In this document: one piece after another, positions 8,635 through 17,061 of the stretch
Position numbering within the stretch: the stretch's first letter is position 1
Layout: each line of letters opens with the position of its first letter
From: Mesorhizobium qingshengii
GTDB taxonomy: Bacteria; Pseudomonadota; Alphaproteobacteria; Rhizobiales; Rhizobiaceae
Reading direction: 5' to 3'
NCBI RefSeq assembly: GCF_900103325.1
Contig: NZ_FMXM01000009.1
Location: 124,001-188,000 of the forward strand
Length of the DNA: 64,000 nt
Notes under the pieces: generated by a model
The model's input: only the letters and a program-made list of their open reading frames with translations
What the model was told of the DNA's origin: nothing
The model's database searches: none
Position numbers and translations under genes: made by a program

Positions 8635-8842
8635 GGCGGCCCTTTGCTCGAAAGGTCGACGTTTGCCTTGAGGCGATGCCGGAACGGCGACCTGCTTGCG
8701 GCGCTCGCTTCGCTCCAGCGCACCCGGGCGGGCACGGGGTCGAAGTGAGGCGGCATGGCCGAATCAAGAGTGGTCGCGCTCTTCATGCGCGCTCTTCACC
8801 ATGGTTTCATGACGGGCGGATGAAGCCTGGCGCCTGGCCTGC

Positions 8843-10258
8843 CTAGGCGGGTACCTTGATCACGGCGCGCAATCCGCCGAGCGGGCTGTCGTCGAGCGTG
8901 ATGTCGCCGCCATGGCTGCGGGCGATGTCGCGGGCGATCGACAGGCCGAGCCCGGTGCCGCTGGCATCGAGGTTGCGGGCCTCATCGAGCCGCACGAAGG
9001 GTTTGAACACATCCTCGCGCCGGTCGGCGGGAATGCCCGGACCATCGTCGTCGATGGTGACCAGCAGCGAGCCACGGCCGTGGTCGGCGTTGACCTCCAC
9101 CGTCCTGGCATAGCGGAAGGCGTTGCCGATGACGTTGGACAGCAGCCGGGCGAAGGCACTCGGCCGCACATGCACGGTCGGATCGCCGACAAGCGTCGTC
9201 GACAGTTTGCATTTGCGCAGTTTTGCTTCCTCGCCGAGCTTCTGGAAATAGACTTCCAGATCGAAACGTCCGGGGTCCTCCGAGGCCTCGCCGCGAGCGA
9301 AGGAGAGATAGCCTTCGAGCATCGACTGCATGTCGTCGATGTCCTGATTGAGGGCCGCCTTGGTCTCTGCCTTGCCGCCGGCCAGCGCCAACTGCAGCTT
9401 GAAGCGGGTGAGGATGGTCCTGAGGTCGTGGCTGACGCCGGTCAGCATGGCGGTGCGCTGTTCGATCTGGCGTTCGATGCGCTCGCGCATCTGGATGAAG
9501 GCGAAGCCGGCGCGGCGAACCTCCTCGGCGCCGCGTGGCCGGAAGTCGCGCGGCATCGGCCGGCCCTTGCCGAAGCTTTCGGCGGCCTCGGCAAGGGTCA
9601 GGATCGGCCGGATCTGGTTGCGCAGGAAGGGAATGGCGATCATCAAAAGCACCAGCGAGGTGCCGACCATCCAGATCAGGAAGATGTGGGTGTTCGAGGC
9701 ATAGGCCTGGCTGCGCCGCACGAAGACGCGCAGCACCTTGCCCTCGAGCTGGACGCGTACCTCGACGATGTTGGAATTGCCGACCGTGTCGATCCAGAAC
9801 GGCCGGTTGATCTGGCGCGTGATCTCGGCCGAGAGAACGTCGTCGAGGATCGAGAAGAATGGTTTGGGTCCGGGCGGCGGCAACGGATCGGGCGGCAACA
9901 GGTCGACCTTCAGTTGCATGCGGTCCTGGGAGATGCGGATGATGTTGGCGTAGTCGGCGTCGTGCGGATAGGTCTCGATCATGTCGATGATGGCGGCGAT
10001 GTCGCGCACGGTGGCCTGCGACAGGCGCTGCGTCACGGTTGCCCAATGGCGCTCCATGAAGACGAAGGCGACGACCGATTGCAGCAGGATCATCGGCGCG
10101 ATGACGATGATCAGCGAGCGGGCATAGAGCCGCTTGGGCATGTAAAGCGAAACGAGGCGCCAGAACCGGTTCCAGATGCGCGGCACCGTCTTCAGCGTCC
10201 GCGTCGCGCGTGCGCTCAAGCCGCCATTCCCCGGCTGTTCCAGTTCCGTGGTTGCCAT
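8843..10258 (-). CDS. Sensor histidine kinase, EnvZ-like
   Basis: A 471-residue membrane kinase. There are two transmembrane segments (about 47-68 and 192-212) with a periplasmic loop of about 120 residues between them, a HAMP domain (about 213-268), the phosphoacceptor motif G-V-S-H-D-L-R with His277, the N box N-V-I-G-N-A-F-R-Y-A, and the G boxes D-D-D-G-P-G-I-P and G-T-G-L-G-L-S-I-A. The periplasmic loop has a Pro-rich patch (about 122-133). Its most likely partner is the OmpR-type regulator at 13.3-14.0 kb on the same strand. The two are now separated by two plus-strand genes. The ligand is unknown. Confidence 0.93.
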   Translation of the reverse strand: MATTELEQPGNGGLSARATRTLKTVPRIWNRFWRLVSLYMPKRLYARSLIIVIAPMILLQSVVAFVFMERHWATVTQRLSQATVRDIAAIIDMIETYPHDADYANIIRISQDRMQLKVDLLPPDPLPPPGPKPFFSILDDVLSAEITRQINRPFWIDTVGNSNIVEVRVQLEGKVLRVFVRRSQAYASNTHIFLIWMVGTSLVLLMIAIPFLRNQIRPILTLAEAAESFGKGRPMPRDFRPRGAEEVRRAGFAFIQMRERIERQIEQRTAMLTGVSHDLRTILTRFKLQLALAGGKAETKAALNQDIDDMQSMLEGYLSFARGEASEDPGRFDLEVYFQKLGEEAKLRKCKLSTTLVGDPTVHVRPSAFARLLSNVIGNAFRYARTVEVNADHGRGSLLVTIDDDGPGIPADRREDVFKPFVRLDEARNLDASGTGLGLSIARDIARSHGGDITLDDSPLGGLRAVIKVPA

Positions 10259-10579
10259 TCGATCTTTTCGCTCAACCGCAGCCGCTCAGCAGGCCGCGGA
10301 CGGCATTCTATTCCACGCTGAGCCGTTCTGGAACAGCCGCTTGAGTTCAAGTGGTTAGGCTGTCGAAACCGTGTTTATCAAGCATTGATAACAAAGGCTT
10401 TATTCCCGAATTGCCAAACTCCGTGGTGCCTTCGCGCTCCCGGGTCTGGCGTCGGTTCAGTGCATAGACATTTTGCTCACATCATTACTTCCTCGGTTCA
10501 GCCCGGCCGGACGATGGGCGACGACGCTCATCTTTTCGTTCCATAGCCACCAACCATCGGCAAATTTACACCGCGCCGT
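10259..10579. other. Intergenic region between divergent genes
   Basis: This 321-bp stretch separates the sensor kinase (minus) from the SARP-hydrolase gene (plus) and must hold the start signals for both. It is somewhat richer in A+T than its surroundings around 10360-10500. I see no strong sigma-70-like pair, no palindrome and no coding sequence that I can support. Confidence 0.35.
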
Positions 10580-12148
10580 ATGGCAGATAAAATTGGGCGC
10601 AGGCGATCGGTGTCCCAAATGACGGGCCTACTGGGGATCAAGGTGCTCGGCCAACTGGTTGTCCTACGGGACGACCGGGAGATCGCCCTGACTCCGTCGA
10701 AGAAAACCCGCGCCCTGCTCGCCTATCTGGCGGTGACGAATCGGAGACAGCGGCGCGACCATTTGTGCCAGATGTTCTGGGACATCCCGGACGATCCGCG
10801 GGCTTCGCTGCGATGGAGCCTCTCGAAGCTTAGGCACATTATCGACGACAATAGTGACTGCCTCAGGACCGATCGGGACAGCGTGCTTTTCGACACCACC
10901 GGTCTCGACGTCGATCTGCTCGGCGTCGCCCATATGACGGCCAGCGATGTACGCTCCCTCGACACCCAGCGGCTGGAGACGGCGGCTGCCTTGTTCCGGG
11001 GGCGGTTTCTCGAGGACCTGGAGCTGCCGCGCTGCCCAGTGTTCGAGGCGTGGCGCACATTCCATGGCGACGCCTTGGATCGCACCCGATTGATGATCCT
11101 GCAGGCGCTTGTCGAGCGGCTGCGCTCGGACCCGGAGCGGGCGCTTTCGCACGCGGAGACACTCCAGTCCCTCGATCCGACCAACAAGCAGATCGCCTTG
11201 GAAGTTCGATCGCTGGCCACCGAGGCCAGGGAGCGCGCGGTGCAACCGCCACCGGCGCGGGAGGAGCACCAGGCGTTGGCCGAAGGTCCCGCGCCAGGTA
11301 TCCAGCGTTCCCAGGAGATACACTATTGCAGCAGCCCGGACGGCGTCCGGATCGCCTATGCGGTTTCGGGCAGCGGCCCGCCACTGCTTCGCGCGGCGCA
11401 CTGGATGTCGCATCTGCAATATGAATGGGAAAGCCCGGTCTGGCGACACTGGATCGATTCGCTTTCGACCGGGAATACCCTGATCCGCTACGATGAGCGC
11501 GGGAACGGCCTCTCCGACTGGAACGTCGGCGATTTCTCCTTCGACGCCATGGTCACCGATCTGGAAAGCGTTGCCGACGCAAGCGGTCTCGACAGGTTCC
11601 CGCTGCTCGGCGTCTCCCAAAGCTGCGCGATATCGATCGCCTATGCGATCCGGCACCGCGAGCGCGTCTCGCGCCTCATCCTCTACGGCGGCTATGCAAG
11701 GGGCTGGCGAAAGCGTGGGGACAGCCACCAGCTCGATACCCATGAAGCCATGACCACGCTGATCCGCGAGGGGTGGGGCAAGGACAACCCCGCCTTTCGC
11801 CAGCTGTTCACCGAAACCTTCATTCCGGGGGCAAGCCGCGAGCAGATGGCCTGGTTCAACGATCTCCAGCGGCAGACCGCCTCGCCGCTTAACGCAAGCC
11901 TGCTGCACTCCGCCTTCGGAGACATGGACGTCTCGGCGATGCTCGGACAGGTAAGCGTTCCAACGCTGGTGTTGCACGCCAGGAACGATGCCGCGGTGCC
12001 GTTCGAGGAAGGCAAGACGCTGGCGGCCGGCATACCGGGGGCGCGCTTCGTCGACCTCAACAGCACCAATCACATCCTGCTTGCCAACGAGCCGGCCTTC
12101 GCCGAGTTCCTGCGGGAAGTCAGGTCCTTCATGGCCCAACCCGAGTGA
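10580..12148 (+). CDS. SARP/BTAD-type regulator fused to an alpha/beta hydrolase
   Basis: A 522-residue fusion. Residues about 18-105 look like an OmpR-type winged helix (L-G-Q-L-V-V-L-R ... R-A-L-L-A-Y-L-A ... R-A-S-L-R-W-S-L-S-K-L-R). Residues about 110-220 are a helical BTAD-like domain, as in SARP activators. Residues about 245-520 form an alpha/beta hydrolase with the nucleophile region L-L-G-V-S-Q-S (Ser346), an acid in H-A-R-N-D-A-A-V-P and a His in N-S-T-N-H-I-L-L. The usual G-x-S-x-G elbow has Ser in place of the last Gly. The hydrolase domain may be an enzyme or a ligand sensor. An ATG at 10619 is an alternative start; neither has a clear Shine-Dalgarno sequence. It probably regulates the hydrolase gene 134 bp downstream. 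Confidence 0.85.
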   Translation: MADKIGRRRSVSQMTGLLGIKVLGQLVVLRDDREIALTPSKKTRALLAYLAVTNRRQRRDHLCQMFWDIPDDPRASLRWSLSKLRHIIDDNSDCLRTDRDSVLFDTTGLDVDLLGVAHMTASDVRSLDTQRLETAAALFRGRFLEDLELPRCPVFEAWRTFHGDALDRTRLMILQALVERLRSDPERALSHAETLQSLDPTNKQIALEVRSLATEARERAVQPPPAREEHQALAEGPAPGIQRSQEIHYCSSPDGVRIAYAVSGSGPPLLRAAHWMSHLQYEWESPVWRHWIDSLSTGNTLIRYDERGNGLSDWNVGDFSFDAMVTDLESVADASGLDRFPLLGVSQSCAISIAYAIRHRERVSRLILYGGYARGWRKRGDSHQLDTHEAMTTLIREGWGKDNPAFRQLFTETFIPGASREQMAWFNDLQRQTASPLNASLLHSAFGDMDVSAMLGQVSVPTLVLHARNDAAVPFEEGKTLAAGIPGARFVDLNSTNHILLANEPAFAEFLREVRSFMAQPE

Positions 12149-12282
12149 GGGAAAAGCCGGGCCGGCGCTACCGTGGCTTCTGCGGCCTGGAATTCCTACG
12201 GTCATTTCAACGCCCGCCACAACACTCCCTCTAACGCCAGGCGGCGACCATCGGCGCCAGTCAGGCAACAGGAGGTCCCGAG

Positions 12283-13164
12283 ATGAAGATCCATACCGTG
12301 ATCGGCGGAGGCGGCGTGAAGCTGCATGTGCGCGAATGGGGCAAGGCCGATGCTCCAGCCATCCTCTTCATCCATGGATGGTCGCAAAATCACCTGTGCT
12401 GGAAGAAGCAGTATGAGAGCCGGCTGGCGGAAAGCTTTCGCCTCGTCGCCTTCGACCTTCGTGGCCACGGCATGTCGGAAGCGCCTGAGGCGCAGGAGCA
12501 GTATACGGAACCGAAGCCATGGGCGGACGATATTGCTTCGATCATCGACCAGCTCCGGCTCGAACGGCCGGTTCTCGTCGGCTGGTCCTATGCGGGTTTC
12601 ATCATCTGCGACTACCTGCGCTCATACGGTCAGGACGCGATTGCCGGCATCAACTTCGTGGGCGCGGCGGTCACGCTCGACCGCGCGGTGTTCGGGGTGC
12701 TGATCGGCCCGGGTTTTCTCGACCACGTGCCCGGCGCGACAGCGGACGACCTTCCCTCCAACATCCAGGCGATGCGCGAATTCGTGCAGGGCTGCACCGC
12801 GCGGCCACTGCCGAGGGACGACTATGAGGTCGCGCTGTGCTGGAACATCGTCGTGCCGGCTAGGGTGCGGGCCGCGCTCGTTACTCGCGCGATCAATTCC
12901 GACGACGTTCTGGCCACATTGCGCAAACCCTTGCTGATGACCCAGGGCCGCGGTGATACCGTGGTTCTGCCGGCAATGGGCGAGCACATCCTACAGATAT
13001 GCCACACGAGCAGCGCGTCTTGGTATCCCGAAGTCGGACACGCCCCCTTCATCGAGGACGCCTCCCGCTTCAATCGCGAGCTCGCCGACTTTGTGCGGAG
13101 CGCGAGGATGTCAATTATCGATGAGGATACGAGCCGTCGAATGGCTCTTGCCGGATCGGGCTGA
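12283..13164 (+). CDS. Alpha/beta hydrolase, chloroperoxidase-like
   Basis: A 293-residue cytoplasmic alpha/beta hydrolase. The oxyanion region is F-I-H-G-W-S (about 29-34), the nucleophile elbow V-G-W-S-Y-A-G places Ser102, the acid is probably Asp in G-R-G-D-T-V, and the His is in E-V-G-H-A-P-F. The length and the G-W-S-Y-A-G motif suit the non-haem chloroperoxidase/esterase group. A strong AGGAGG Shine-Dalgarno sequence precedes the ATG at 12283. It lies downstream of the SARP-hydrolase fusion on the same strand and converges on the response regulator gene. The substrate is unknown. Confidence 0.9.
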   Translation: MKIHTVIGGGGVKLHVREWGKADAPAILFIHGWSQNHLCWKKQYESRLAESFRLVAFDLRGHGMSEAPEAQEQYTEPKPWADDIASIIDQLRLERPVLVGWSYAGFIICDYLRSYGQDAIAGINFVGAAVTLDRAVFGVLIGPGFLDHVPGATADDLPSNIQAMREFVQGCTARPLPRDDYEVALCWNIVVPARVRAALVTRAINSDDVLATLRKPLLMTQGRGDTVVLPAMGEHILQICHTSSASWYPEVGHAPFIEDASRFNRELADFVRSARMSIIDEDTSRRMALAGSG

Positions 13165-13254
13165 TGTTCAGGCGTGACAGCGCCCCCCGGGATGTTCCGC
13201 ATCGAATGCACCGGCTGTGTCGTGAATTATTGGAAGCGCTTGGTAGCGAACCAG

Positions 13255-13974
13255 CTATTCCACGCTGAGCCGATACCCAATACCGCGCACGGTCTGCAGC
13301 CAGACCGGGTTGGACGGATCGCGCTCGATCTTGCGGCGCAGCCGGTTGATCTGGACGTCGATGGTGCGCTCGCCGACTTCCGAATCGTCGCCGACAAGCT
13401 CGTGGCGCGGAATGGTTTCGCCGGCCCGTGCCGCGAAGATCGCCAGGATCTCCTGCTCGCGGTCGGTCAGCTTCAGGGCCTCGCCGCCACGCTTCAACTC
13501 GCGCCTGGCGATCTGGAAGGTGTAGGGACCGAAGACCAGCTGTTCGACCTTCGGCGTGGTCGTCGGGCCGCCGCGGCGCAGGATGTTGTTGATGCGCAGG
13601 ATCAGCTCGCGCGGGTCGAAAGGCTTGGGCAGATAATCATCGGCGCCAGCCTCGAGCCCGGAGATGCGGCTGTCGGTCTCCGACAGCGCCGTCAGCATCA
13701 GGATCGGCACGTTCTTTTCGGCCCGCAACGACTTTGTCAGGTCAACGCCGCTTTCCCCTGGCATCATGACGTCGAGCACCAGAAGGTCGAAGTCGAGGCC
13801 GGCAAGTTTGCGCCTGGCTTCGCCGGCATTGCCGGCGACGGTCACGCGAAAGCCGTTTTCGGTCAGATACTGTTTGAGAAGATTGCGGATGCGGGTGTCG
13901 TCGTCGACCACTAGCAGGTGTGGCGCGTCGTCGTCGGGCGCGGTCGCCTGATCGACCCTCTCAGTGCTCTCCAT
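13255..13974 (-). CDS. petR: OmpR-family response regulator, PetR-like
   Basis: A 239-residue two-domain regulator. The receiver domain (about 19-135) has acidic D24 and D25, the phosphorylatable Asp68 in L-V-L-D-V-M-M-P-G and Lys in L-P-K-P-F-D. The C-terminal winged helix has R-T-I-D-V-Q-I-N-R-L-R-R-K-I and V-R-G-I-G-Y-R-L. The ATG at 13972-13974 overlaps the MarR gene by 14 bases. This MarR-regulator arrangement is that of petP-petR of Rhodobacter, which is the basis for the symbol; the target genes here are not known. An upstream in-frame TTG at 14004 is less likely. The probable kinase partner is at 8.8-10.3 kb. Confidence 0.9.
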   Translation of the reverse strand: MESTERVDQATAPDDDAPHLLVVDDDTRIRNLLKQYLTENGFRVTVAGNAGEARRKLAGLDFDLLVLDVMMPGESGVDLTKSLRAEKNVPILMLTALSETDSRISGLEAGADDYLPKPFDPRELILRINNILRRGGPTTTPKVEQLVFGPYTFQIARRELKRGGEALKLTDREQEILAIFAARAGETIPRHELVGDDSEVGERTIDVQINRLRRKIERDPSNPVWLQTVRGIGYRLSVE

Positions 13975-14494
13975 GGCTTTTCCCTGACATTCTTGCGGAC
14001 CCAACGTCGATCTGTGCTCTTAGTTCCGGGTTGACCATCGCTTCGAGGAACCGTTCCACCAAGGTCCGTTCGGTGATTCCGGAATCTCCCAATGCAGCAT
14101 GGATGCGGCGTGACTGTGGCCGCGCCAGCGCCAGCGCCAGCGCGCGGCCCTTGGCTGTCGGATAGAGCTCGCGCTGGCGGCGGTCGCGCGGACCTTGCAG
14201 CTGCACGACATGGTCGGTGTCGATCAATTGCTTGAGCACCCGCGCCAGGCTCTGCTTGGTGATCTTCAGCACGTCGAGCAGTTCGGCGACCGTCAGGCCG
14301 GGCCTGCGGTTGACGAAATGCAGCACCCGGTGATGGGCGCGGCCGAAACCGTAGTCGGCCAGGATCTGATCCGGATCGGAGGTGAAGTCGCGATAGGCGA
14401 AGAAGAACAGTTCGATGATGGCAAAGTCGATGCCGTCCTCGTCGGTGATCGCGGTCCTGATCGGTTTCCCGGCTGTGTGGCTTCGATCCGTCAT
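13961..14494 (-). CDS. petP: MarR-family regulator, PetP-like
   Basis: A 177-residue winged-helix regulator of the MarR type. The core shows F-G-R-A-H-H-R-V-L-H-F-V, P-G-L-T-V-A-E-L-L-D-V-L, K-Q-S-L-A-R-V-L-K-Q-L-I for the recognition region, and the wing D-R-R-Q-R-E-L-Y-P-T. Two adjacent ATGs occur. The second, at 14492-14494, sits about 5 bases after GGAG and is preferred. It overlaps the PetR-like gene, so the two are coupled. The promoter must lie in the 260-bp divergent region shared with the aminotransferase gene. Confidence 0.88.
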   Translation of the reverse strand: MTDRSHTAGKPIRTAITDEDGIDFAIIELFFFAYRDFTSDPDQILADYGFGRAHHRVLHFVNRRPGLTVAELLDVLKITKQSLARVLKQLIDTDHVVQLQGPRDRRQRELYPTAKGRALALALARPQSRRIHAALGDSGITERTLVERFLEAMVNPELRAQIDVGSARMSGKSHGEH

Positions 14495-14754
14495 CATTTC
14501 TCCGCTGAAAAGAGAGATTATGTCAGTACTATTGACGTAATTTCCCTGCAATGGTAATTTTTGACAAGCTTTTGGGCGGAATGCGAACAAAAAGGCAAGG
14601 GAAGCCGGTTTTTCCGGAACTTCCTGAGTTTGCCAGAGCTCACTTATCCGCTTACGCTTCGAGCCAGCAGCCGACGTTCCCAATCCGTGGCGCGGCTGAC
14701 GAGAAACACGCAACGCTACAACGATGTGCGGGCCGCGGCCCGCGGGAGGTTACC

Positions 14755-15648
14755 ATGGCATCCGTTCCCTTCGATCAACTGGACGGCTTTATCTGGATGA
14801 ATGGCGTGTTCGTCCAATGGGGTGACGCCAAGATCCATGTGCTGACCCATGGCCTGCATTACGCCAGTGCGGTCTTCGAGGGCGAGCGCGCCTATGGTGG
14901 CGAGATCTTCAAGCTGAACGAGCACACCGAGCGCTTGCATGAATCGGCGCGCCTGCTCGGCTTCAAGATTCCCTATTCGGTGGCCGAGCTCAACGATGCC
15001 TCCGCCACGCTCTTGAAGAAGCAGGGTTTCCAGGATGCCTATGTCCGGCCGATTGCCTGGCGCGGCAGTGAGCAGATGGGCGTTTCGGCGCAGAACAACC
15101 GCATCAACTGCGCCATCGCCATCTGGCAATGGCCGAGCTATTTCGACCCGGCGCAGAAGCTGAAAGGCATCCGCCTGGACGTGGCCGAATGGCGTCGGCC
15201 CGACCCGCGCACCGCGCCCTCCAAATCGAAGGCCGCCGGCCTCTACATGATTTGCACCATGTCCAAGCACGCGGCCGAGGCCAAGGGCTATGCCGACGCC
15301 ATGATGCTCGACTGGCGTGGCCAGGTCGCGGAAGCGACCGGCGCCAACATCTTCTTCGTCAAGGACGGCAAGATCCACACGCCAAAGCCCGACTGCTTCC
15401 TCGACGGCATCACCCGCCGCACGGTCATTGGCCTGGCCAAGGATCGCGGTCTGGAGGTGATCGAACGCGCCATCATGCCGGAAGAGCTCGAAGGCTTCGA
15501 GCAATGTTTCCTGACCGGAACAGCAGCCGAAGTGACTCCGGTTTCGGAGATCGGGCCTTACCGATTCGAGGTCGGTGAAATCGCCAAGAACCTTATGAAC
15601 GACTATTCTGCCGCGGTTCAGCCCAAGCACGCGATTGCCGCAGAATAA
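14755..15648 (+). CDS. ilvE: Branched-chain amino acid aminotransferase
   Basis: A 297-residue fold-type IV PLP aminotransferase that transfers amino groups between glutamate and the keto acids of Leu, Ile and Val. Visible features are H-V-L-T-H-G-L-H-Y-A-S-A-V-F-E-G (about 28-43), the PLP lysine at about Lys159 (S-K-S-K-A-A-G), and E-A-T-G-A-N-I-F-F-V. GGGAGG precedes the ATG at 14755 at good spacing. It is transcribed away from the MarR gene and ends at a clear terminator. Confidence 0.95.
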   Translation: MASVPFDQLDGFIWMNGVFVQWGDAKIHVLTHGLHYASAVFEGERAYGGEIFKLNEHTERLHESARLLGFKIPYSVAELNDASATLLKKQGFQDAYVRPIAWRGSEQMGVSAQNNRINCAIAIWQWPSYFDPAQKLKGIRLDVAEWRRPDPRTAPSKSKAAGLYMICTMSKHAAEAKGYADAMMLDWRGQVAEATGANIFFVKDGKIHTPKPDCFLDGITRRTVIGLAKDRGLEVIERAIMPEELEGFEQCFLTGTAAEVTPVSEIGPYRFEVGEIAKNLMNDYSAAVQPKHAIAAE

Positions 15649-15675
15649 GGAAAGTCAAAGCTTTTCAAGCAAGCA

Positions 15676-15704
15676 GGGGCGGTTTTGAAGCCGCCCCTTT
15701 TATT
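15676..15704 (+). terminator. Rho-independent terminator of ilvE
   Basis: GGGGCGG at 15676-15682 pairs with CCGCCCC at 15691-15697, with an 8-base loop, followed by TTTTATTT. It starts 28 bases after the ilvE stop codon. Confidence 0.85.
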
Positions 15705-15793
15705 TCAGTGTTTGTGCATTTGACTTTCATGCAATTCGGCGTCTCATGATGTTGTCGGCCCGGGAGGCTGGCAGCTATGGAGGGACTAATCAT

Positions 15794-16111
15794 ATGGACA
15801 TGAACACGCTTCTTCCGATCATTGTACAGGTGATTGCAGGCGTTATCGGCGGCCAGGCGATCGGTGTCGCGCTCAAGAACGCGGCGATGGGTCAGCTGCC
15901 CAAGATCCTGGGCGGTGCCATTGGCGGCGTCGGCGGCGCGGCGATCCTCGGCAGCCTGCTTGGCGGCGGCACGATCGACCCGGCGGCAGCCGCGGCGGCT
16001 ACGAGCGGTCTCGGCAGCGCGCTCAACCTCAACAACATCGTCGGCGGCGCCGGTGGCGGCGCGATCCTGACCGGCATTATCGGCGCGGTCATGGGCGCCA
16101 TGAAGAAGTAG
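15794..16111 (+). CDS. Small glycine-zipper membrane protein
   Basis: A 105-residue protein made mostly of Gly, Ala, Ile and Leu. Hydrophobic stretches with G-x3-G spacing occur at about 8-30, 38-58 and 82-102 (for example G-G-A-I-G-G-V-G-G-A-A-I-L-G). Such glycine-zipper segments usually pack in membranes or oligomerise. I chose the ATG at 15794 because GGAGGG lies just upstream; an ATG 45 bases earlier is possible. It is a single gene between two terminators. The function is unknown. Confidence 0.75.
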   Translation: MDMNTLLPIIVQVIAGVIGGQAIGVALKNAAMGQLPKILGGAIGGVGGAAILGSLLGGGTIDPAAAAAATSGLGSALNLNNIVGGAGGGAILTGIIGAVMGAMKK

Positions 16112-16136
16112 GCCTGGGGCGGTCTCAGGTTTGTTC

Positions 16137-16162
16137 AAATGGGCGGCTTCGGCCGCCCATTT
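16137..16162 (+). terminator. Terminator with UUCG loop
   Basis: AAATGGGCGGC, a TTCG loop and GCCGCCCATTT form a perfect 11-bp stem with a stable tetraloop. It lies 26 bases after the stop of the glycine-zipper gene. Because it has A and T runs on both sides, it could act in both directions. Confidence 0.85.
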
Positions 16163-16254
16163 CCGTTTCTGGAACGACTGACTGTTCGTCGTTCGAGGGG
16201 TGGACGCCTTTCGCCGGCATCTCTACATCACGCCGAGACAACGAAAGGACGATC

Positions 16255-16893
16255 ATGGGTCAGCTCAATGCCGGCATCGTGCCGGTGACACCGTTCCAGC
16301 AAAACTGCACCATCCTGTTCGACATGGACGACAAGCACGGTGTGGTCGTCGATCCGGGCGGCGACATCGACAAGGTGCTGGCGGTGCTGAAGGACAATGC
16401 AATCACCGCCGAAGCGATCTGGATAACGCACGGCCATATCGACCATGCCGGCGGCGCCATGGAACTGAAGGAGGCGCTCGGCGTCGAGATCATCGGCCCG
16501 CATGAGGCCGACAAGCCGTTGCTCGACAATCTGGAGAACCAGGGCAGGCGCTACGGCATCGCCGGTGCGCGCGACTGCGTGCCCGACCGATTCCTCACCG
16601 AGGGCGAGACCGTGTCGTTCGGCTCGCATGTGTTCGAGGTGCTGCATTGCCCCGGCCATGCGCCCGGTCATGTGGTCTATTACAACCGAGCGGCGAAATT
16701 CGCCCATGTCGGCGATGTGCTGTTTCGCGGCTCGGTCGGTCGCACCGATCTGCCGGGCGGCGACCATGCGGCGCTGATCGCCTCGATCAAGGACAAGCTC
16801 CTGCCGCTTGGCGACGACATCGGCTTCATCTGCGGCCACGGCCCGGGCGGCCGTTTTGGCGAGGAGCGACGGACAAATCCGTTCCTGACTTAA
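16255..16893 (+). CDS. MBL-fold metallo-hydrolase, glyoxalase II-like
   Basis: A 212-residue metallo-beta-lactamase-fold hydrolase. The dinuclear metal motif T-H-G-H-I-D-H is at residues 58-64; later ligands are His in C-P-G-H-A-P-G-H, Asp in H-V-G-D-V-L-F and His in I-C-G-H-G-P. The short length and F-R-G-S-V-G-R-T-D-L-P motif match the YcbL/type II glyoxalase II group, which hydrolyse glutathione or other thioesters. The ATG at 16255 follows GAAAGGA. It is a single gene. Confidence 0.92.
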   Translation: MGQLNAGIVPVTPFQQNCTILFDMDDKHGVVVDPGGDIDKVLAVLKDNAITAEAIWITHGHIDHAGGAMELKEALGVEIIGPHEADKPLLDNLENQGRRYGIAGARDCVPDRFLTEGETVSFGSHVFEVLHCPGHAPGHVVYYNRAAKFAHVGDVLFRGSVGRTDLPGGDHAALIASIKDKLLPLGDDIGFICGHGPGGRFGEERRTNPFLT

Positions 16894-16933
16894 ATTCCTG
16901 GTTTGGAAAATCCGAAGCGGTCAAGCCGAACAA

Positions 16934-16963
16934 CAAAAAAGCGCTGGCCTTGCGGGCAGCGCC
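16934..16963 (-). terminator. Terminator on the minus strand
   Basis: Read on the minus strand, GGCGCTG ... CAGCGC forms a stem (arms 16941-16946 and 16957-16962) followed by TTTTTTG. It faces transcription coming from the BA14K gene at 17.1-17.5 kb and would also stop readthrough towards the MBL hydrolase gene. Confidence 0.75.
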
Positions 16964-17013
16964 TCTTGGTTTAGGACAGGGAAGCCCCGAAGCGCTTCGC
17001 GCTTCAGGGCTTG

Positions 17014-17060
17014 TGCATGTCGTTATCCCAAAACCGCTGCGCACTTTTGGGCGACATGCA
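17014..17060. repeat. Small dispersed palindrome, copy 2
   Basis: TGCATGTCG ... CGACATGCA ends surround a core of TCCCAAAACCG ... CACTTTTGGG. The preceding bases (about 16987-17010) contain a GAAGCGCTTCGCGCTTC segment that resembles the flank of copies 3 and 4. It lies directly at the 3' end of the BA14K gene. Confidence 0.8.
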
Positions 17061-17061
17061 C

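Noticed and set aside
10664..12268. A 534-residue minus-strand open frame opposite the SARP-hydrolase gene
   Set aside because: No domain is recognisable, and the plus strand carries consistent SARP and hydrolase motifs.
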